14,747 nt of DNA from Mageeibacillus sp. UBA5747 (GCA_002419145.1 DIFN01000062.1:67453-82199); one strand, 5' to 3'. Shown: positions 7,447 through 13,637, counted from the stretch's first letter. The notes: a model not told the origin generated them from the sequence alone. Translations and numbers: made by a program.

Positions 7447-8388
7447 GTGAGTGATTTTAGCCCGGCCAGAATCCTCAAAGGTGTTGGCGGACAGTACGTG
7501 CTTGCCGGTTCAGACGGAACAACCGGTGTAGCCAGCGCCCGCGGCTTGTTCCGCAAAGACGGCCTGACACCGACCCCCGGTGACTTTGTCGAGGCGATTC
7601 CCAGCGGTGATCCGGACGTGCCCTGGCGCATTTTGACCATACTGCCGCGAAAAAACGAATTGGTCCGTCCGACCATTGCCAATCTCGACAGCCTGATCAT
7701 CACCTTATCTGCAACAGATCCCGCACCCGATTTCCAGCTGGCAGACAAACTGCTCACCGTTTGCTGGCTAAACCAGATCGAACCGATCCTGTGCATCACC
7801 AAAACAGATCTCCTCAATAACCAGGCCGAATCCATTGAACAAGCCTATCGACCGTCTGGCGTGACCATTGTCCGGACCAATCCGGAAGATACGAGCAGTC
7901 ACGACTTTCTGCGCCGTTTGCTCATCGGTCGGGTGGTCAGTTTTGCCGGCCAGTCCGGCGTCGGCAAATCCACCTTGCTCAACCAGTTGTTTGGCGTCGC
8001 GAAAATGGAAACAGGTGCGGTCAGCGACCGGATCGGCCGCGGCCGTCACACCACCCGTCACGTCGAACTTTTCCCATTTTCCGGCGGCTATCTGGCAGAC
8101 ACGCCTGGCTTCACATCCCTCGAATTATCGGAATTTGGAGTTACGGGGACTGACCTCGAAATCGGCTATCCAGAAATCCAGACCATCGCAGATCACTGCC
8201 GTTTTACGGGCTGTCGCCACTTGGGAGAGTTGGGCTGTGCGATCGATCGTGCTACAATAGATCCCGGTCGGCTGGCCCGCTACCGCCAGTTCCGCACCGA
8301 ACTGGACCGGATCAAACCCTACAACCAGTCCCGCAGCCAAACCCAGCCCCAAAGTCCCAGCCAGCCACGCGGTCGCACCCGCCGCTGA
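7447..8388 (+). CDS. rsgA: Ribosome small-subunit assembly GTPase
   Basis: A circularly permuted GTPase that acts late in 30S maturation. The permuted motif order is visible: G4 (TKTD, residues 118-121) comes before G1 (GQSGVGKST, 168-176), G2 (GRGRHTTRH) and G3 (DTPG from D218). The C-terminal zinc knuckle is C251, C256, H258 and C264. An N-terminal OB-like domain begins RILKGVGGQYVL. The 313-residue length is normal. The start is GTG at 7447; AGGA 12 nt upstream is a weak, distant Shine-Dalgarno, and no better in-frame start keeps the conserved N-terminus. The C-terminus ends in a Gln/Ser/Arg-rich basic tail (from about residue 300) that could contact rRNA. The gene lies 34 nt after prkC. 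Confidence 0.94.
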   Translation: MSDFSPARILKGVGGQYVLAGSDGTTGVASARGLFRKDGLTPTPGDFVEAIPSGDPDVPWRILTILPRKNELVRPTIANLDSLIITLSATDPAPDFQLADKLLTVCWLNQIEPILCITKTDLLNNQAESIEQAYRPSGVTIVRTNPEDTSSHDFLRRLLIGRVVSFAGQSGVGKSTLLNQLFGVAKMETGAVSDRIGRGRHTTRHVELFPFSGGYLADTPGFTSLELSEFGVTGTDLEIGYPEIQTIADHCRFTGCRHLGELGCAIDRATIDPGRLARYRQFRTELDRIKPYNQSRSQTQPQSPSQPRGRTRR

Positions 8389-8410
8389 AAATAGTACCCG
8401 GAGGCCTCCC

Positions 8411-9091
8411 ATGATTGACTGCTACAACAAAAACTCCAGCGATATCCTGCTCTGCCCGTCGATTCTTTCGGCTGACTTCGCCGCTCTCGGAGAAGCCGTC
8501 GAACTGGTTGCCGATGCCGCTGATATCATTCATGTGGATGTCATGGATGGCCATTTCGTGCCCAACCTGACACTGGGTCCACCCGTGCTTGCTGCCATCC
8601 GCAAACGCACCAGCCTGCCGCTGGATGTCCATCTGATGGTGACCAATCCGACCGACCTGATCGAAGCTTTTGCCCAGGCTGGGGCCGATACCCTCGTCGT
8701 CCACGCCGAGGCTTGCACCCATCTGAACCGGGTTATCCAGCAGATCAGGGCCCTCGGTGTCACTCCTGGCGTGGCGATCAATCCTGGCACACCGTTGCAA
8801 ACCCTCGATGAAATCCTGCCTTATATCGATATGGTCTTGCTGATGACGGTCAACCCTGGCTTTGGTGGTCAGAAATACATCCCGACCATGACCGACAAAA
8901 TCCGCCGCCTGCGCCGCAAAATCGATGACCTCGGACTTCCCATCCACATCCAGATCGATGGCGGTGTCGGCCTTGACAATATCCGGGAAAATGTTGCGGC
9001 AGGGGCCAACATGATCGTCGTCGGCAGTGCTTGCTATGCCAAGCCTGATCCGGCCGCTGCCCTGGCCGAACTGCGCACAGCGGCCCGCTGA
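8411..9091 (+). CDS. rpe: Ribulose-phosphate 3-epimerase
   Basis: Interconverts ribulose 5-phosphate and xylulose 5-phosphate in the pentose phosphate pathway, in the cytoplasm. The TIM-barrel motifs are clear: LCPSILSADFAALG, HVDVMDGHFVPN with metal ligand H41 and catalytic D43, LDVHLMVTNP, MTVNPGFGGQK, and QIDGGV with the second catalytic acid D183. At 226 residues it has the family length plus about ten extra N-terminal residues (MIDCYNKNSS). GGAGG at 8400-8404 lies 6 nt before the ATG and supports this start. It is 22 nt downstream of rsgA and 5 nt upstream of thiN, an arrangement repeated in many Firmicutes (rsgA-rpe-thiN). Confidence 0.95.
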   Translation: MIDCYNKNSSDILLCPSILSADFAALGEAVELVADAADIIHVDVMDGHFVPNLTLGPPVLAAIRKRTSLPLDVHLMVTNPTDLIEAFAQAGADTLVVHAEACTHLNRVIQQIRALGVTPGVAINPGTPLQTLDEILPYIDMVLLMTVNPGFGGQKYIPTMTDKIRRLRRKIDDLGLPIHIQIDGGVGLDNIRENVAAGANMIVVGSACYAKPDPAAALAELRTAAR

Positions 9092-9096
9092 GTCCT

Positions 9097-9831
9097 GTGC
9101 GCATGAGCCGATTGGCCGAAACAGCCCGATATCGCATCGTGATTGTTCTCAGTGGCCAGATCACCAGTGAGGACGGTTTTCGTGACCTGGTCCGCCAGCA
9201 AGATCTTCTGATCTGTGCGGATGGGGGGGCTCGCCATTTGCACCAGATCGGTCTGCTGCCCGACCGCCTGGTCGGCGACCTCGATTCGATCGATCCGGCC
9301 GATCTGGCTTGGATTGAGCATCACCAGATTCCGATCGCCCGCTTTCCCAGCGTGAAGGATGAAACCGACGCCGAACTGGCCGTTGAGTCCAGCCTGGACC
9401 TGCTGTGTGAGAACAAGGGCCTTGCACGAGAATCCCTCCATCCTGCATCTGTTGAGCTCGTTTTTCTGGCCGTGCTGGGCGGCAGACCCGACCACGTCCT
9501 GGCCAACCAGCTGATGGCCGTCAAACTGGCTGAGTTCGGTTTTTCTGTGCTGCTCAGTGATGGCCAGAGCCGGATCATCCCCGTGGTCGGACCCGTAAAG
9601 CTCACCCTGGAACAACCTGCAACGCCAGTTCTGTCCTGGGTTGTCTCCGCCATCCCCATCAGCCCGATCATCACCGGCCTTAGCTATACCGGCCTGAAAT
9701 ACCCACTCGACCACGCCACCCTCGCACGTGGCAGCTGCCGCGGCGTCAGCAACCGGCCCATCGCCGGCCAGCCCATCGAAATCGATCTGGAAAGCGGTTC
9801 GCTGCTGGTGATCTTCACGCCTGAAGTCTGA
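9097..9831 (+). CDS. thiN: Thiamine pyrophosphokinase
   Basis: Converts thiamine to the cofactor thiamine diphosphate using ATP. Family motifs are present in order: CADGGARHLHQIGLLPD with D42, VGDLDSI, KDETDAELA (metal-binding acids), LGGRPDHVLANQ, and the C-terminal thiamine-binding region with GVSNRPIAG. The 244-residue length is slightly above the usual 210-220. The start is uncertain between GTG at 9097 and ATG at 9103; neither has a good Shine-Dalgarno and the gene begins 5 nt after rpe, so coupling is likely. No TPP riboswitch could fit in that gap, so thiamine-responsive control is not evident. It is the last gene of the long + strand operon and faces the convergent aminotransferase gene. 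Confidence 0.92.
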   Translation: MRMSRLAETARYRIVIVLSGQITSEDGFRDLVRQQDLLICADGGARHLHQIGLLPDRLVGDLDSIDPADLAWIEHHQIPIARFPSVKDETDAELAVESSLDLLCENKGLARESLHPASVELVFLAVLGGRPDHVLANQLMAVKLAEFGFSVLLSDGQSRIIPVVGPVKLTLEQPATPVLSWVVSAIPISPIITGLSYTGLKYPLDHATLARGSCRGVSNRPIAGQPIEIDLESGSLLVIFTPEV

Positions 9832-9843
9832 ACAAGTTGCGCG

Positions 9844-9896
9844 AAAATAAAAAAAACGAGCACCTTTGGCGCCATCAAACGCCTCAAGTGCCCGTT
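9844..9896 (-). terminator. Intrinsic terminator of the aminotransferase gene, possibly bidirectional
   Basis: An imperfect inverted repeat (9855-9871 with 9880-9896, loop 9872-9879) lies between the convergent genes. On the minus strand 15 of 17 positions pair, two as G-U, interrupted by a 2x2 internal mismatch, and the stem runs straight into eight U residues, then A and four more U. On the plus strand both G-U positions become A-C mismatches, leaving 13 of 17 pairs, and the tail is only TTGTTGTGTT. It should therefore be efficient for the aminotransferase and weak for thiN. Confidence 0.8.
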
Positions 9897-9928
9897 GTTG
9901 TGTTATATCCCAGTTACGTAGAGCCCAA

Positions 9929-11104
9929 TCAGATCAGCCCGAACTCCTTGCCCAGCTCAAGCCAGGCCGGGGCAGAACGCTCGATCATGTCATCCGGCAC
10001 GGCAAAACTGAGGCGGAAAAAGCCTGGGAAGCCAAAGCCTTTGCCTGGAACGACCAGGACATTGTGTTTGGCGCAGGCCGCGACAAATTCGGAATCATCG
10101 GCAAGGGGCGCTTTGGGGAAGAAGTAGAAGCCGCCATCTGGCCGGCGGGCAGCAAAACCTGCTGCAGTCAGAATTTCATGCATGCGGTTGCGGCGAATTT
10201 CATAGCGGTTGACATCCACGCGGGCATGGATGGTTTTAGCGATCACGCGTTGCAGGAAAGCGGGTGCGTTGACAAAGCCAAGCACCCGATTGCAATAGCT
10301 GATGGCCTGAATCAGATTGGCATAATCTTCACACCGCGGACTGATCCCGATATAACCGATTCTCTCGCCGGGCAGGGACAGTGATTTGCTCCAGCTGTTG
10401 CATACGATGCAGTTGGTCAGGTGAGCCAGGTTATCCGGAGTCTTCTGGCCGTCAAATGTCAATGCAGCATAAGGCTCATCCGACAAAACATAGACAGTCT
10501 GACCGGCAGTGAGCAGCACTGCGTCCAATGCCTTGAGGACATCTGCAGGATAGATAGCTCCAGACGGATTGTTGGGCGAATTGATGATCAAGGCCTTAGT
10601 CCGAGCTGTCAACGCTGCCGCTATCTTTTGAGGATCCGGGAAAAATGTCTGCTCATCACAGCTGACTATAACCGGTACGCCGCCATGGTTTTGGATATAG
10701 GAAAGGTATTCGACAAAATAAGGAGCCAGGACGATGACCTCATCGCCGGGGTCGATCAGTGCTTTCAGGCTGACGTTGAGAGCTCCGGCAGCACCTACCG
10801 TCATGCAAACCGCCTCGGCCTTGATTTCCAGACCACTGCTCTGAGAGAGCTTGTCCGCTACGACTTGCCGTGTTTCAAGAAACCCTGCATTGCTCATGTA
10901 TGCATGTAGGCCAGGACTGGGATCTGCCGCTAATTCCTTGAACGCAGCCACGACCTCGGCTGGTGGCTCCAAGTCAGGATTGCCAATGCTGAAATCATAG
11001 ACTTGGTCAGCACCAAATTGCGCCTTTAAACGGGCTCCCTCCTCGAACATTTTTCGGATCATGGATCCATTCGCCATGTTTTGCGCTATTTCTCGGGAAA
11101 TCAT
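9929..11104 (-). CDS. PLP-dependent aminotransferase, class I/II
   Basis: A 391-residue fold-type I aminotransferase. Cofactor-binding features are visible: NSPNNPSG (from N175), SDEPY with D209 and Y212, the Schiff-base K240 in NSWSKSLSLPGERIGY, and the substrate-carboxylate arginine in FFRLSFA near the C-terminus. The N-terminus (IRKMFEEGARLKAQFG, then DFSIGNPD) is typical of a group of clostridial enzymes annotated only as aminotransferase or aspartate aminotransferase-like. The amino donor cannot be read from the sequence, so I give no gene symbol. GGAGG (11116-11112 on the minus strand) lies 7 nt before the ATG. It is the only minus-strand gene here, transcribed towards thiN and divergently from infC, with its own terminator, so it is probably a single-gene unit. 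Confidence 0.9.
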   Translation of the reverse strand: MISREIAQNMANGSMIRKMFEEGARLKAQFGADQVYDFSIGNPDLEPPAEVVAAFKELAADPSPGLHAYMSNAGFLETRQVVADKLSQSSGLEIKAEAVCMTVGAAGALNVSLKALIDPGDEVIVLAPYFVEYLSYIQNHGGVPVIVSCDEQTFFPDPQKIAAALTARTKALIINSPNNPSGAIYPADVLKALDAVLLTAGQTVYVLSDEPYAALTFDGQKTPDNLAHLTNCIVCNSWSKSLSLPGERIGYIGISPRCEDYANLIQAISYCNRVLGFVNAPAFLQRVIAKTIHARVDVNRYEIRRNRMHEILTAAGFAARRPDGGFYFFPKAPLADDSEFVAACAKHNVLVVPGKGFGFPGFFRLSFAVPDDMIERSAPAWLELGKEFGLI

Positions 11105-11250
11105 CAGCTAGCCTCCAAGTTTTGAAAATCAGGAAGATTCCATCTCGACCGTGAAATCCATGATACCATAAGGACCAAGGTGACATAAATATCCCGCCAA
11201 GAACCGGCCCCAACCGGTCAAGAAAACCAAGAACCCCTCGTTTTTCCCCC

Positions 11251-11279
11251 TTGACTTTCCCTGCCACCCCTTGTACAAT
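11251..11279 (+). promoter_or_regulatory. Sigma-A promoter of the infC-rpmI-rplT operon
   Basis: TTGACT (11251-11256) and TACAAT (11274-11279) are separated by exactly 17 bp, each one base from the TTGACA/TATAAT consensus. Transcription should start near 11285-11286. This is the best promoter in the window, as expected for ribosomal protein genes. Confidence 0.88.
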
Positions 11280-11285
11280 ACACAA

Positions 11286-11408
11286 GTTAGCAAGCAGAAG
11301 CATCCACTTCTCACCTCCAGCCCAGCGAAGAGGTTCATCGAATGTAAAACCAGGCAAGAGCCTGTTTCGATGGAGCGGATGCAGAAGCATCCGCTCCATT
11401 TTGATTTT
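11286..11408 (+). promoter_or_regulatory. Structured attenuator leader of infC, probable L20 leader
   Basis: The leader contains several helices: AGAAG/CTTCT (11296-11300 with 11307-11311), ACCTC/GAGGT (11313-11317 with 11330-11334), CATCGAA/TTCGATG (11336-11342 with 11366-11372), and CAGGC/GCCTG (11351-11355 with 11360-11364). It ends in an intrinsic terminator. GCATCC at 11300-11305 can pair with GGATGC at 11377-11382, the terminator's left arm, so two folds exclude each other. In B. subtilis, ribosomal protein L20 binds such a leader upstream of infC-rpmI-rplT and promotes termination. The match in gene context and layout is strong; membership of the L20 leader family is inferred, not tested with a covariance model. 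Confidence 0.72.
11370..11408 (+). terminator. Leader terminator (attenuator) upstream of infC
   Basis: A perfect 13-bp stem (11370-11382 with 11387-11399) with loop AGAA is followed by TTTTGATTTT. It lies downstream of the infC promoter and only about 4 nt before the infC ribosome binding site, so it must be conditional: if always formed it would silence the operon. Confidence 0.88.
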
Positions 11409-11411
11409 CCC

Positions 11412-11417
11412 GGGAGG
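11412..11417 (+). promoter_or_regulatory. Ribosome binding site that points to a non-ATG infC start
   Basis: GGGAGG lies 9 nt before ATC at 11427 and 3 nt before ATT at 11421, both in frame with IF3. The first in-frame ATG (11451) is 33 nt away and has no comparable Shine-Dalgarno. The site therefore supports a non-canonical start codon. Confidence 0.75.
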
Positions 11418-11426
11418 TGTATTCAT

Positions 11427-11948
11427 ATCGCCAAGGCAACTAGTGGTCAGATGATCAATGATGAAATCCGTTTCCAGAAGGTCCGCCTGATTGAAAGCGA
11501 TGGCAGCATGGTCGGTGTTGTTCCGATCAGCGACGCCAGAAAACGCGCAGAGGACCAGAGCCTTGATCTCGTTTTGATCTCAGCTCAGGCTGACAATCCG
11601 GTTTGCAAGATCATGGACTACAACAAGTTCAAGTTCGAGCAGTCCAAGAAAGAAAAAGAAGCCAAGAAGAACCAGAGAATCACCGAAATCAAGGAAGTCG
11701 GCCTCAAACTGACGACCGAGGAACACGATTTATCGTACAAGACCAAGAATGCCTGCCGCTTCCTTGAGGAGGGTGACCGGGTCAAGGTTGTCCTCAAGTT
11801 CCGCGGCCGCGAAATGACTTACACATCCAGGGGTTTCGAAGTCATGAGGCAGTTTGCCAAGGCTTGCGAAGCGGTCGGCCAGGTTGACCGCGAACCCAAA
11901 GTCGAGGGCCGGAACATGGTGATGTTCCTCGCCCCACTCAAGAAATAA
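11427..11948 (+). CDS. infC: Translation initiation factor IF-3
   Basis: IF3 binds the 30S subunit, prevents premature 50S joining and checks the start codon-initiator tRNA pairing. The N-terminal domain begins at MINDEIRFQKVRLIESDG and contains the conserved CKIMDYNKFKFEQ. A lysine-rich linker (SKKEKEAKKNQR) leads to the C-terminal domain, which ends VMFLAPLKK. I place the start at ATC 11427, giving 173 residues starting MAKATSGQ; ATT at 11421 and ATG at 11451 (165 residues) are alternatives. Non-AUG starts are a known device of infC (AUU in E. coli) by which IF3 represses its own translation. Expression is also probably controlled by the leader attenuator. It is first in the operon, 39 nt before rpmI. 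Confidence 0.93.
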   Translation: MAKATSGQMINDEIRFQKVRLIESDGSMVGVVPISDARKRAEDQSLDLVLISAQADNPVCKIMDYNKFKFEQSKKEKEAKKNQRITEIKEVGLKLTTEEHDLSYKTKNACRFLEEGDRVKVVLKFRGREMTYTSRGFEVMRQFAKACEAVGQVDREPKVEGRNMVMFLAPLKK

Positions 11949-11987
11949 TTCGCCCATCCGGGCAACCACACAAGGGAGGAAAAGCAT

Positions 11988-12185
11988 ATGCCGAAACAAA
12001 AAACACACAGTGCTTCCAAGAAAAGATTCAGGGTGACTGGCACAGGCAAAATCATGCACAGCCAGGCCTTTAAAAAGCACATCCTGACCAAAAAGACAAC
12101 CAAGCGTAAACGTAACCTCAGGAAGTCCGTTGTGGCCGCCGCTTCCAACCAGCATAACATCAAGCAGCTGATCCCTTACAAATAA
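11988..12185 (+). CDS. rpmI: 50S ribosomal protein L35
   Basis: A 65-residue, very basic protein of the large ribosomal subunit. The sequence starts MPKQKTHSASKKRFRVTG and continues with the conserved pattern GKIMHSQAFKKHIL and KRKRNLRKS. The length is typical of L35. AGGGAGGA (11973-11980) is an excellent Shine-Dalgarno 7-8 nt before the ATG. It lies between infC and rplT in the universal bacterial order infC-rpmI-rplT, with 39-nt and 61-nt gaps and no terminator in either, so it is co-transcribed and shares the leader control. Confidence 0.96.
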   Translation: MPKQKTHSASKKRFRVTGTGKIMHSQAFKKHILTKKTTKRKRNLRKSVVAAASNQHNIKQLIPYK

Positions 12186-12246
12186 GCCGCAACTGACGCC
12201 CATACCAGCCTGATTTGAAATAACGCGTTTACCGGAGGTAATAGAG

Positions 12247-12600
12247 ATGACACGTGTAAAGAGATCTGTCCGGGCCAGAGCCCGCCATAGAAAAATCCTC
12301 AAGCTCTCCAAGGGCTATTTCGGCCACAAGAGCAAGCTGTTCAAGGTCGCCAACCAGCAGGTCATGAAGTCCTTGAGTTATGCCTATCGCGACCGCAAAG
12401 CCAAGAAGCGCGACTTCCGCCGCCTGTGGATCACCCGTATCAATGCCGCAGCCCGCATCAATGGCCTGTCCTACAGTAGGTTCATGAATGGCCTGTCCAA
12501 GGCCAATATTCTCCTCGATCGCAAAGTTCTGGCTGACATCGCTGTCAAAGATCCGGCTGCTTTCGCCTCCCTCTGCGCGCAAGCCAAAGCTGCCCTCTGA
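12247..12600 (+). CDS. rplT: 50S ribosomal protein L20
   Basis: A 117-residue large-subunit protein needed early in 50S assembly. The basic N-terminal extension that threads into 23S rRNA (TRVKRSVRARARHRKILKLSKGY) precedes the globular C-terminal domain, which contains RRLWITRINAAARING. The second residue is Thr where most homologues have Ala. GGAGG at 12233-12237 lies 9 nt before the ATG. In Firmicutes L20 is the repressor of its own operon, binding the mRNA leader upstream of infC; the leader described at 11286-11408 is the presumed target here. A 14-bp hairpin begins 31 nt after the stop codon. Confidence 0.96.
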   Translation: MTRVKRSVRARARHRKILKLSKGYFGHKSKLFKVANQQVMKSLSYAYRDRKAKKRDFRRLWITRINAAARINGLSYSRFMNGLSKANILLDRKVLADIAVKDPAAFASLCAQAKAAL

Positions 12601-12631
12601 TCAAGTCGGAAAAAAACAACCTGAACACCAA

Positions 12632-12665
12632 CAGGGACGGGATTGGCACAACAATCCCGTCCCTG
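12632..12665 (+). terminator. Perfect 14-bp hairpin after rplT, weak terminator
   Basis: CAGGGACGGGATTG (12632-12645) and its exact complement (12652-12665) enclose the loop GCACAA. The stem is strong, but what follows is ATCCATTTCGGGG, not a proper T run, so termination is probably partial and may allow read-through into the methyltransferase gene. On the minus strand there is a T tract, but about ten bases from the stem. An RNA-processing or 3'-end-protecting role is an alternative. Confidence 0.6.
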
Positions 12666-12679
12666 ATCCATTTCGGGGT

Positions 12680-13522
12680 ATGAACAGACAGATGGAATTG
12701 CCTTTCAAGACTCTTTCCAGCCGGGAAAATGTGACCTACAAACACATCAAAAGCCTGCGCCAGGCCAAAAAAGCCCATGAGGCTGGCCTGGTTCTGGTCG
12801 AGGGATTTCGCCAGGTTGAAGAAGCTCTGGCTGCAGGCATCCAGCCGCTCTGGCTGATTGTGAGTCAGGCTGCGCTGACACATGAACGGTGGTCCGCACT
12901 CCTGACCTTAGCCCAGGCTCGCTGCGAGGCCAAACCATTTGAATGCCTGCTTTTAGAGCCCCGCTTGTTTGAGGGCTTGTCAGCCACAGCCTCGCCCCAG
13001 GGCGTGGCACTTGTTGCCCCGTCACCCATCCTGGCGTCACCTGCCGCACAACCAGATGCCACCGGCCTCTACCTGGTTCTGGAAGGGATCCAGGATCCTG
13101 GCAACCTGGGGACGATGATCCGGACAGCGGATGCCTTTGCTTTTAGCGGGGTCATCCTGGCCGGGCCGACAACGGACCCATTTGGCGACAAGGCCTTGCG
13201 CTCGGCGATGGGATCGACCTTTCACCTTCCGGTCTACCAGTTTCCCTCGATCGTGGAGGTCAAGCACTGGCTTTCGGCCAGTAAGATCCCGCTCATTGCG
13301 GCCGAACTGTCCGGCGAGACCCTCAGCCGCAGCACCGTGCTCGCGCCCCCGGCTGCGCTGGTGATCGGCAACGAAGGCGCCGGCCTGAGCAGTGAGGCAC
13401 TGGCCCTCTCGGACCGTCATCTGAAAATCGCCATGCCCGGCCAGGCGGAGTCACTGAATGCCGCTGCTGCTGCTGCAATTTTATGCCATTTGTTTGCCCT
13501 GGGACGCCCAGAAGCACAATAA
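12680..13522 (+). CDS. SpoU/TrmH-family RNA 2'-O-methyltransferase, YsgA-like
   Basis: A 280-residue SAM-dependent enzyme of the SPOUT class that methylates ribose 2'-OH in rRNA or tRNA. The N-terminal substrate-binding domain includes LVLVEGFRQVEEAL. The catalytic knot motifs are: motif 1 NLGTMIRTADAF with N142 and R148, motif 2 IGNEGAGLS with N231 and E232, and motif 3 ESLNAAAAAAI. The target nucleotide cannot be read from the sequence. Homologues such as B. subtilis YsgA often sit next to ribosomal or pheST genes. The start is uncertain: ATG at 12680 (with GGGG only 1 nt away) or ATG at 12692 (GGGG 13 nt away). The frame is open further upstream across the end of rplT, but that would overlap L20 heavily and is not conserved. 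Confidence 0.88.
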   Translation: MNRQMELPFKTLSSRENVTYKHIKSLRQAKKAHEAGLVLVEGFRQVEEALAAGIQPLWLIVSQAALTHERWSALLTLAQARCEAKPFECLLLEPRLFEGLSATASPQGVALVAPSPILASPAAQPDATGLYLVLEGIQDPGNLGTMIRTADAFAFSGVILAGPTTDPFGDKALRSAMGSTFHLPVYQFPSIVEVKHWLSASKIPLIAAELSGETLSRSTVLAPPAALVIGNEGAGLSSEALALSDRHLKIAMPGQAESLNAAAAAAILCHLFALGRPEAQ

Positions 13523-13543
13523 GCGTTTATAATGAAAAGCAAC

Positions 13544-13571
13544 TTGCACTTTTATCAGGAAGTGCTACGAT
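13544..13571 (+). promoter_or_regulatory. Possible promoter with a palindromic spacer before the TrkA pair
   Basis: TTGCAC (13544-13549) and the extended -10 TGCTACGAT (13563-13571) are 16 bp apart. A 6-bp dyad, GCACTT (13546-13551) with AAGTGC (13560-13565), fills the spacer and overlaps the -35, where a repressor could bind. The -35 match is poor, so the -10 carries most of the case. Transcription would start near 13578. Confidence 0.4.
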
Positions 13572-13581
13572 CATAAGGATG

Positions 13582-13625
13582 TTTCAGCTTGACTGCCGGC
13601 AGGTAGTCGATCACATAAGCTGAAA
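13582..13625 (+). promoter_or_regulatory. Folded 5' leader of the first TrkA gene
   Basis: TTTCAGCTT (13582-13590) pairs perfectly with AAGCTGAAA (13617-13625). Inside, GACTGCC (13591-13597) pairs with GGTAGTC (13602-13608) with one G-U and a GGCA loop, leaving an 8-nt bulge (13609-13616) on the 3' side. The structure ends right at the ribosome binding site AAAGGTGG. No T run follows, so it is not a terminator. Its function is unknown; mRNA 5'-end protection or translational control are options. Confidence 0.55.
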
Positions 13626-13637
13626 AGGTGGAAAGCC

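Larger units (their letters stand above)
11105..11426. other. Divergent intergenic region between the aminotransferase gene and infC
   Basis: This 322-bp stretch holds the minus-strand ribosome binding site (11112-11116), a possible minus-strand -10 box (TATCAT, complement of 11160-11165, without a good -35), a 9-bp direct repeat CCAAGAACC at 11197-11205 and 11227-11235, a small inverted repeat ACCGG/CCGGT at 11203-11218, and the infC promoter and leader described separately. No gene is supported: the frame open from 11271 is the untranslated infC leader. Confidence 0.6.

Noticed and set aside
5238..7835. Long minus-strand open frames opposite stp, prkC and rsgA
   Set aside because: They lie antisense to clearly conserved genes, have no recognisable motifs and are explained by the codon bias of the + strand genes.
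9092..9096. A thiamine (TPP) riboswitch controlling thiN
   Set aside because: Only 5 nt separate rpe and thiN, so no riboswitch fits.
9866..10909. Plus-strand open frames opposite the aminotransferase gene
   Set aside because: The minus-strand product has all PLP-enzyme motifs; the + frames show none.
11271..11426. A longer IF3 starting upstream in the open frame
   Set aside because: This would place the start inside the -10 box and translate the leader and terminator hairpin. IF3 homologues have no such extension.
12488..12679. An upstream extension of the SpoU-family methyltransferase
   Set aside because: It overlaps rplT in another frame and crosses the 14-bp hairpin; the family N-terminus is fully covered from 12680.
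13528..13533. Perfect TATAAT as a -10 box
   Set aside because: No -35 element lies at an acceptable distance and no TG extension precedes it; the TGCTACGAT site downstream is preferred, though weakly.
13523..13637. c-di-AMP (ydaO) riboswitch before the potassium-uptake genes
   Set aside because: The space is too short for that multi-helix RNA and the fold seen is a single branched hairpin without its conserved motifs.
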